A DNA stretch of 9,493 bases, taken from positions 1 to 9,493 of the forward strand of contig NZ_RQFA01000035.1 in assembly GCF_004770155.1 (NCBI RefSeq). The letters are read 5' to 3'. Made by a program: the position numbers and the translations under genes. Numbering within the stretch: position 1 is the first letter of the stretch; every line of letters starts with the position of its first letter. The notes beneath the pieces were generated by a model that was given only the letters and a program-made list of their open reading frames with translations, made no database searches and was not told the DNA's origin. This DNA comes from Leptospira gomenensis (GTDB taxonomy: Bacteria; Spirochaetota; Leptospiria; Leptospirales; Leptospiraceae). This document shows positions 1 to 9,000 of this stretch, piece after piece.

Positions 1-79
1 GAGCCTTAATTCCCGGTAAACTTTCGCGATATTTTGCTTTGTTGTTTCATTTTCCTCCTCATTTCAATTTAGGACCCGT
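1..79. other. Leader region; possible tail of an upstream gene
   Basis: A plus-strand frame is open from base 3 to TGA 81-83. It would overlap the giant gene's start as ATGA, an arrangement typical of translationally coupled genes. Its 26 visible residues are Phe/Pro/Leu-rich and not recognisable, so it may be chance. On the minus strand, GAGGAGGA precedes ATG at 50-48, but that frame stops after 14 codons at 8-6. Neither is strong enough to call as a gene. Confidence 0.
71..74 (+). promoter_or_regulatory. Ribosome-binding site for the giant gene
   Basis: AGGA is followed by a 5-base spacer and ATG 80, which is good Shine-Dalgarno geometry. This site is the main reason for preferring ATG 80 over ATG 86 and over the later in-frame starts. 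No convincing -35/-10 promoter pair was visible in the 79 bases available. Confidence 0.
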
Positions 80-3000
80 ATGACGATGCTACTTGATTTT
101 CTTTCCTTTTTTTCCCGCAGATTTCCCAGTCAGCCTGATTCGATTACAAAGACCTCCGATCTTTTTGGGTGTGAGTTCCCACAAAAAGAATCGGAAACGT
201 TTTTTCAGTGTGAGTTCCCGCAAATTCGTTCGTTGGATTCGGTTTCCGGAATGGACCGGAAGGATTGGAACGAAATCGACCAAATGGTAAGTTCCGGCCT
301 TTTCCCTTCGGTAAGCGGAGTGGTAGATCCTACCAATTCGGATGTTTCTTTTGCCGGAAACGCCCCTTTTCTTTTTGAAAATAACAACCCTAATTTCTCG
401 GAATGGAATATGTCTTTAGAAACAAACTTCTCTCAAATAACTACTGAAACTGGTTCTTCTTCTTTTGGAATTGGTTCCTTCCTTTCCGGACTGAGGTTTT
501 CCCGGCCTTCTTCGGTTTCGTCGGAATTGCTACGTACGACTTGGTGGTCGCGTGGTGTTCGTTTTTTACCTTCGGGTTTTTTGGGTAGGGGTAGGGTTGG
601 TTTTGGTGAGAGTTCCCGCATTTCCGATGCGAGTAGGAAGGAAGAGTCGTTTTCTTGTGAGAGTTCCCACAGGCTGCAGGGACAAGATTCGGAATGGAAA
701 CGTAAGAGTTCCCACACGCGGAATGTGCGGACGAATTTTTTAGGGGAACGGGAATCGATCTGGAGCGGGCTTACACTTTTGAACGGCTTGGATCTTTTTT
801 TCGGTCGGATCCGAGTTGCGACGTTGACGAGCACCGGAGTTCCGACCACAGGCGCGACCGGAAGCGTTTCGAATACGAGTAGTAATTCCGACGAAAGGTA
901 TTCGCCTGAAAAAGGATTGGAAAAATCTCCGAGTATGGAATTCGGGTCCGGGGTTTTGGAAACGGAAGAATTACCCCGGAGAGGGGGTGGCAAAAGACGC
1001 GTTAGTCGGCTTTTGCCAGGGGGAGGCTTCCCCCACCTAACGAATGCTTGGTGGACGCGTTCGGTGGCGCTTCCGATGATTTTCGTTTTTTTGTTCGACT
1101 TCGTGTTTTTGCCGGTTTGGGAAACGGATGGGTTGTTCGCGGATCCGTTCGACGCTTCGTTTGAGGAGCGGAACAAATCGAAGGGTCGTTTGGAATCGTA
1201 TTTTAACGCGGCGGAGAAGGCGACGGACGAAGCGCAGTGGCAAACGGTGATCGAAAGCGGTAAACGGATTCTCGGCGCGGAATGGGAATCGAACGCAAAC
1301 GTAGAGATCGAAAAGGAATTAAAAAATTTCTCGGGCACGTCGGCGGCGAAACAGGAAGCTCGACTTGCGCTCCAAGCCCAGAAGACGATCGCTTCTGACA
1401 AATGGGAAGCTCAACTTTCGCAAGAGATCTTGGAGAAAAGAGGCGCTTGGAAAGCGAACAAAAGAAAACAGGATTTCGAATCGTATTTCACGACGGAGAA
1501 AAAGAAGGAGATCCGAACGGCGCTCGAGAATTTGGTGAAGGCTGCCAACGACGCGAAGAACGCGGTGTCGGTTGACGCGGACGCGAGCGCGAAATTGTCG
1601 GCTTGGGACAACACGATCCAAACGGGACTTTTGGGTCCGGGTGGTGTTCGCGCCCTTTGGGAAGAGCATATCGCATCGATCAAATCGAGCATCCTCGGAA
1701 CGGCGGCCGCCTTGACTGGTTCGGAGAAGACCGAGTTCGAAAAGACGTTAGGCGAAATCGAATCGTATTACAAAAATTACTTTTCCCTCGAGGAAAACGG
1801 AATCAAACTTCCCGCAAGACAGGGTCTTGTAAAGAGCCTGAATACGGAATCGGACATCGCGATCGCGCAGGAAACGGATCCGACGAAACTCACCGAACTT
1901 TTGATCGAAAAGACCAAACAACAACTGGATCCTTCTACGGGCGCGCTTTTGAACCAACTGGATCAGATCGGCAACACTCCCACGAGTTTCGACGACATAT
2001 CGGGTGCGACGACTCAAGAGAAGGTGTTACAAGCTCTTCAGAACGGCCAGAAACTTTGGGACGAAGCGATCGAACAACTGATCGTGAAAAAACTGCAATA
2101 CGACCGCCAAGCCGAAGACAAACGGATCCGCAACGAAGAACAATGGTCGAAGGCGTATTACGCCCTTTTGGACGCGCAATCCAAATGGACGAAGGACGTG
2201 AACAAACAGATCGAAGACGGTCTGAAAAAATGGGACGACTCCGAAGCCAAACTCAAGATCAACAAAGAGAAAGCATTACAAGAATTGAATACGTATTTGA
2301 CGACGAGCCAGGAGCAATACATGGCTCACGTTACGGGTTTGCAGGGTATGATCCTGGGAAGCGCGGATACGGTGAAGGATATCGTCTCCAACATCAACTG
2401 GTATCAGGAGATGATCAACAAGGAAAATTCGAAAACGACGACCAAGGACACGGCCCTCATCGCGACATATACCGCGGAGAGAAACAAATGGAAGGCTCTC
2501 GAAACTCAGTTTAGAAAGAGCGTCGCGAATATCCAAAACAAGATCCACGACGAGGATATCCTGGGCAACAACGGAGGAGGGGGGATCTTGGACGACAACG
2601 GAAACCCCGCGGATCCGTATTTGTATTCGAGTTCTGAGTTCGAATACAGACTCGCCAAAGCGGAGTTAGACGAACTGGAGAAGAAGAAAAACCGCGCGCA
2701 GGCGGTTTTGAATCTGGCGGAACAAAACGTTTCGACGGTGAATACTACTTCCTTGGCCGCCGAACTTGCGGCTGCGAAAGCGGCGTATGAGGCGCAACAA
2801 CAGACATATCTGACGATGCTCCAAGCGTTGAACGGAAACACACCTCCCGTGACGGGGACGACGGGAATGGACGGCAACTCGGGAAGCAACACGAGTACTC
2901 CGAGCGCTCCTCCTCCCGCGAGCACCCAACTTTCGCAGTTGGAAGCGGCTAAAAAAGCGGCTCAAGACAAACAGAAAGAACTGGAGCTTGCGCAGAACGA

Positions 3001-6000
3001 ACTGGAACAAGCGCGCAAACGTTTCGACGAAGCGAAACAACTTCAGATTTTGCTAAACAACGCAAGTCTCGAATTTTTGGGAGATCCGGGCAACGTGAGT
3101 TTGGACGGGACGTATGATCCGAACAATCCGAACAAGGGAATCAAATACGAAATCTATCAAGCGGATCAACAGATCGCCCAAGCGAAAGTAAAGTTGAAGG
3201 ACAACGAGAAGGTATTTTTCTCGAAGAACTACAACCAGACGAACGCGAAACGAAGCGAACTGTTTTTCGGAGACATCTGGAACCGGGTTCAGAGTTTCGA
3301 GACATCCAAAGAGAAGTTGAGCATATTAGAAAATGCTTTATTCAGTTCGAGCCATCCGGAATGGACGGTTCTTGACAAGGTGAACGAACTACTCAAACCG
3401 GAGAATACGGTACTTGTGAGCGTTCTTGGAAACGCGGGCGCGACCCAGATCAAATCTCAACTTCAGAGTCTGAAGGACGTTTTGCAAAAAACGATTCAAG
3501 ATCCGGAAAAACCGGCGAGTGCACCTCCGGGTCCCGAGAAGACAAAACTTTCCTGGAGCGTGGAGAAATTCGGCGCGAGTCTGGATCCTCTTTTGACGAA
3601 GGCGGATGCTCTTTCTTCGAACTTTCAGACTTCGAACAAAACGCTTCTTTCGGAATATTCGACCCGTATCGGCAACATCGATACGTTTTTGTCTGGTTTT
3701 GCGACGACCTACAATTTGAACGCAGGATATTTGGAACTTACCAATTTCAAAACCTGGAAGGAAGGGCTTGCGACGGCTCTTTCGAAATGGGACGAGTCTT
3801 CTTCTTCGTTTAACACCGCTAAGGCGGAGTTCGCGACGGCTCTTGCGGCCTACAAAACATACGTTGCTGCGCATCCGGATGCGCAGCAGCAGGACGGCGT
3901 AGAATTTCAGGGAGAGATTCAAAAACTGACCGTTGCGTTCGGTAAATTCCAGGACAAAACTTCCGAACTGGAAACGTATTGGGACGATCTTTCGACCCGC
4001 ACACAACATCTTCGTTTCGAATCTCTGGATCGTTTGCAAAGGGCGAAGACCTTGGTGGATATGTCCACACTGGACACGGGGACCCGGAGTTCGTTAAAGA
4101 ATCAGATCGGTTCGTTTAACACGAGTTTTACGAAAAAGGACGCGACGGGTAAGGACATTCCGGACGACGTAAGCGCGTTTTTGACGTTAGGCGGAACTTC
4201 TTTTAGTCAGAGCGCAAACGCGTTCGGTGATTATGCTACCCGTTATTCCGGTTACAGACAAGCGGTGGAAGAGAAGTCGGCGGCTCTAGGCGGTTTGACG
4301 GGTATTCTTTCGCAACTTGTGGAAGGACAAAGAGCGAGCGTTACGGCGCAGAAGGCGCAACTAGGTTTTTTACTCGATGAGGACGGTGATATCGAAAGTC
4401 TTCAAGAGACCGTGAACAGCGTAGAGATTACGGCTAAGATCGAGGCGGCGAAACTGGACGACCGCGTGGCTCAGATTTTGAAATCCAAGCTGGGAAATTT
4501 GGATCCGGACAAATCGAAGAGAAAGTTCGAACCTTTGTATCTTTCGATGACGGAGGAACTCGGTCAGTTGTATTCGGGTTTTAAGGGCACGGCGGACGAA
4601 ATTCTGGAACTGAAAGCATACCAGATCGCACTTTCATACATTAAGAATAACGCAAGTAGTTTGCAGAGTTCGTTTTCAAACGACGGTGAATATGCAAAAC
4701 TCAAAGAGGATCTGAACAAAACTACCCAAAGAACGCAGGCGACTCGGGATTGGTATGTGAACGATCACGGATTTTTGTCGGAAGCGGACCGGATTGCGTT
4801 TCGAATGTCGGATGATCCGGAAGAGAGACGAAAGGTTTCTGAGTATTTCAGTTTTGGCAGCACGTTCGTTTTCGGGAATGCGACGTTGCAGGCGAGTTCC
4901 ACGTTACTCGGTCTTGCGGGTAGTATGCGTAGTTTTTCGGAGAACGTGAAATCGGGTGCGATCCTTTCGGGTTTGCAGGACGATTATTTTTCCGAACAGG
5001 AAGAGAGCGCTGGCGGTTTGTTTCAGGAGCTCGTTTCCGCTGCGGGAATCGGTAGTTACAAGGCGATCGATTTTTACAACGATTCGGTACGAAGCGCTCC
5101 GGGTGTGGACGAGCTGGATACGGTGAAGATCGCGGAGAAGAAGGCGCAACTTGCGGCTTTGGTCGCGAGTTTGACCAAACCGGAGGACAAATTAAACGCG
5201 CTCCTCGGCGCTTCTTCGCAACTCGGAAATATTTTCGGGACCTTGTCGGGTGCGAACGTGAAAAAGGATCTTCTTTCTTGGCAAGCGGAGATCGCCCAGG
5301 CTAAGAGTTTGTTCGCGAATTTGGATGCGACGATGCTCGGGCCTTTGCAGACGTTTTCTTCGAAGTTCGATGATCTATTAAATTTCTTTAATACTCCTTC
5401 CAAGACGCAGATGGGCGCGTATGCGGGCGGGCTTTTGAGTCCTTGGAATTCGCTTCTTCTTCAGGAAGATTCGAACAGCCCGATATATGAAAGCGCTCCG
5501 GATCAGGACGGGAATCCTCCGGACTCGGCGGTGTGGACTCCTACGTTCAAGGACGTGAACGGAAAGTTGCCTTGGGAAACGGGATACGATTCGGCTCATT
5601 TGAACGTTACGGGTTACAACAAGACGTTGTCGGATTTGGACTTGAGCGTTTTGACTTCGAAGAAGAATTCGTTCGAGACGGAACTTGCGAAGTGGGACGG
5701 TGAGAAGACGAAGGTTGCGGGTAAACTGGCTTCGTATCGCGTGAAGTTGCAAGCTGTGACGGACTTTGTCGCGGCTCACCCCACCGACTATGCCGATGCG
5801 GAATCGGGTAAATACTTGGAACTGATCACGGCGCTGAAAACGGAAGCGCTTGCTTTGACGACGGCGCATTCGGAAACGTTAAACTATTTTACGAACGTGA
5901 ATTTGAAGTTCGAGGAACTCAAAAGCGAACAGGAATACGTTACGCGTCTTGCTAAACAGAAGTTGGGTCTGTCGGTGGACAAGGTTTTGGTTCCGGAGAA

Positions 6001-9000
6001 GTTTGTGAAGGCGGGAGATCCGAGCGAGTTGTCGGATTCGATCGCGAACGAAAAAGCGCTCAAGGAACAGATCCTTGTCACGAATCCGGGCGGTTTTTCG
6101 AAGGTGTTGCCAAGCGCTTCGAACATCGTAAAGAGCCTTGCGGAGTTCGAGTTTGGGGGTTTTAAGGAATCGGGTCAGTATTCCTCGTTTGCGCAGAACG
6201 GAGTGTATTTCTTTTTCGGGAATTTGAATCAGGTGAACGGGGTTTTGAACTCCGCATCGACTACGATTTCGGGTAACGTGTCGGCTTGGGTTGCTTCCCG
6301 CGAGGGAAGGGACGTTCCTTTGAACACTCTCGCAGACAAGTTGAGTTCTCTGAACGATCGTGTTGTGTATTACAAAGCGGGGAGCGCTCCGAACCAGATC
6401 GGTCAATCGGAACTTACGGGGATCGTTTCGAACCTCCGGAATTTTCTTTTAGAAAAACAATTTCTGGGTCAGGAGTTTAATCCGGTGCTCGGTCAGATCG
6501 TGGAAGCGGCGGGTGTATATACGGATCAGATCGAGAATATCAAACATCTTCAAGCCAATCAGTCGATTTCGAAAGAAGAGTCTAAGGCGCGTTTGGCGGC
6601 TGCGGAAGAGGCGAAGACTACGCTTCAGGAGATGGCGAGTTTGACGAACGATCTTGCCGGTCTTTTGGCTTCTAAAACTTCTTCGGGCGCTCCGCTTTAC
6701 ACCGATTTGTCGAAGGTGGAATCGGTTTTTTCGAAATACGAGGAATTGAAAAAACGAGTGAAGGACAGTTCCGCGTTCGAGGCGAAATTCAAATCGTCGT
6801 TAGGCGACGCGTATTGGCTCGGGGCTTGGAACGACTACAAGGACAGATTGAATTCGGCGGAGTATCTGTTCGAGGCTTCGACTCAAGAGAAGTTGAACGA
6901 TTTGAAAAACAATTCCTGGGAAGTGTACAAACGCAATTTGGCGAACGCGTATTTGACGAACCGCGTCGGCAATCCTATCTTACCCGAATTTTTGAACGAA
7001 CTGCGTGCGGGTAAGTTTAACGTTCTTGTTCCTAATCAGGGAGTGGTGGAGATCAACTCCAAGTTTTTGGGGGCGGCTTTGTCGGAGGCGCAGATCCAGG
7101 AGATCGGCTCGTATTTGAAACTTCCGGATGCGAAGGCGATGATTACGAGACAGGGGATCATCGGAGACTTGGACGATTTTTTGAAGGATCAGGATCCTGC
7201 GTTTTTGGGCGAGTTGCGGGACGTGGCTCTTGTGAGTTCGTATGCGGAGTTGAAGTCGGGGATCGCGCAAGGGGGAGTGTTTAGCGACCGGGATCTTCCG
7301 GAGGAGTTGAAGGACTTCGCGCTCATTAGTTCTTTTGAATATTATTTAAACAACACGACGAAGGAAGTGATCACGGGCGAGGGTGCGAGCGCGGTGAAGT
7401 CGTATGTGAAGAAGTTTACCGCTTCGGATGCGGATTCGAGAAGGGCGGCGATGTCGGAGTTTCTTTTGAAGTTGGGTCCGGTTCACAAGAAGGGTGCGGA
7501 CGGCAAACTGGTGTTAGATACGACTCGTCAAGGAGAGATCGAATCTCTTACGAACGATTATTTGAACAACTACGGCTCTAAAAATCCTTCCGGCTATTTG
7601 AGTTCTCAGATTTTGAAGGACTTCGAGGGCAGGGAAGCGTTTTTCAAAGAGAAGGAGTTGCGGGTTGCGAGAAAGAACGACTCTTCGATTCCGGCGAGCG
7701 ATTTGAAGGAGGAGTTGAGTTACAAGGACTTGGACGCTCTCAAGGACTGGATCGTGGAAGCGAAGTTTGATCCGGCGACGGAGGCGGCGATTTTGGACGC
7801 GGCTAGGATGGACTTTTTGGTTTCGAATTTTTTCGGAGAGGACACGGAGGATTTGAAGGCGGAGGACTTGGCTAAAAATCCGGAGCTTGCGAAGTTTTAC
7901 GGCGCGGGTGGCAAGGGTTATTTCAGCCAGATGGACGGCGTGTTTAGTTCCTTGGGGGTCGGCGCTTTGACGGTTGCGGAGAAGGACCGGTTTCGTCTTT
8001 TGAGCGGTGGTGTTGCGGACGCTTGGGGTCTTTGGCAGTATGATCCTTCGAGCCTCATTACAAAAGAAGTATATTCAAAAAACTTTACCTATGCGGAAGA
8101 CTTTCAGGATTTGCAGGAGGGTTTGAAGAACGAATCTCTGCGGATGCAGAAGGAAGTCGCGGCGGCGAACGGGGACGTGAGAAAGGCTCGTTATTTGAAC
8201 GATTACAAAAAGGGTCTCGTCAAGTTCAGCAGTTATCAGTCGTATTTGGGTGTTCCCGCGGGTCAGGTTGCGAGCGACGCTCTTACGAACGAGGCTCTTG
8301 CGATATCGGGGACGTTACGCGAGCTTGAGGAGGGCGCAGAATCGAAGTTAGGCGCTCTGTTTCATCTTTTGGAGACTCAGAAGAGTTTCGTTTTCGACAA
8401 CACCGCTTTGGAGGATGCGTTGCCGGACGATCCGATCCAGACGGTTTCGGATTTGAATCCTGGTTTGAAGAAGACGGCGAAGTTTTTTTCGGATGTGTAT
8501 TCTTTGAGCGACGGTGTTTCGGCGAAGGACGCGAGCGGGAAGTTTGTGTTCGAGGGCGCTTTGGGGAATTTGAAGTCGCGGTTGGATCAGAGTTTGAACG
8601 TGGTGAGTCCGGGGAGCGTTGACTACGACAAGTTTGCGACGGAGGTGGGAAAACAGAATTCGGCGATTTCGACTTTGAAGAACACGATTTCGATGGCCGG
8701 CCAAAGTTATGTCATGCTTTTGGAGAAGTTTAACGAGGGTTTGACTCCGGCTCAGATCAAACAGGAATTGATCAACGCGAAGACCGCCTTTGACAACGCG
8801 AACAAGAAGATCGAGGGTGTGGTTCCCGGTACGGGTTTGAAAAAGCAGTATGAAGACGCTTTAGAGAACGTGAATGTGTTGCAGAACGCGTATTTGACGG
8901 CGGAGGGGAACGTGAGCAACGCCTACAAATCGATGTTAGGCGCCCAGGATATTTTCAATCAGAAGGCCGCCCTCTATGACTATGCAACGCTTTTGGAATA

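Noticed and set aside
170..716. Possible CRISPR array from regularly spaced short repeats
   Set aside because: The motif is only about 14-16 bases and imperfect, there are five copies in two separated clusters, and the intervening DNA is part of a long open frame.
1019..1034. Intrinsic terminator at the G-run/C-run hairpin
   Set aside because: There is no T-tract after the hairpin and it lies inside an open frame, so a terminator is not supported.
433..1401. 322-codon open frame on the minus strand
   Set aside because: It lies wholly opposite the giant gene, has low-complexity Ser/Pro/Arg/Lys content and no clear ribosome-binding site, and is explained by the codon bias of the plus-strand frame.
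1603..2514. 303-codon plus-strand frame
   Set aside because: It is an out-of-phase shadow of the giant gene, very rich in Arg, Gly, Asp and Gln, with no recognisable domain.
3389..4039. 216-codon minus-strand frame, and similar ones at 5378-5869, 5879-6406 and 9002-9490
   Set aside because: Arg/Gln/Leu/Val-rich translations typical of the antisense of Glu/Lys/Ala/Ser-rich coding DNA; no start signals or motifs.
4373..4393. Possible calcium-binding loop at LDEDGD, and similar Asp-rich turns elsewhere
   Set aside because: The spacing does not match the EF-hand or dockerin DxDxDG pattern with its distal Glu; these are probably ordinary acidic turns.
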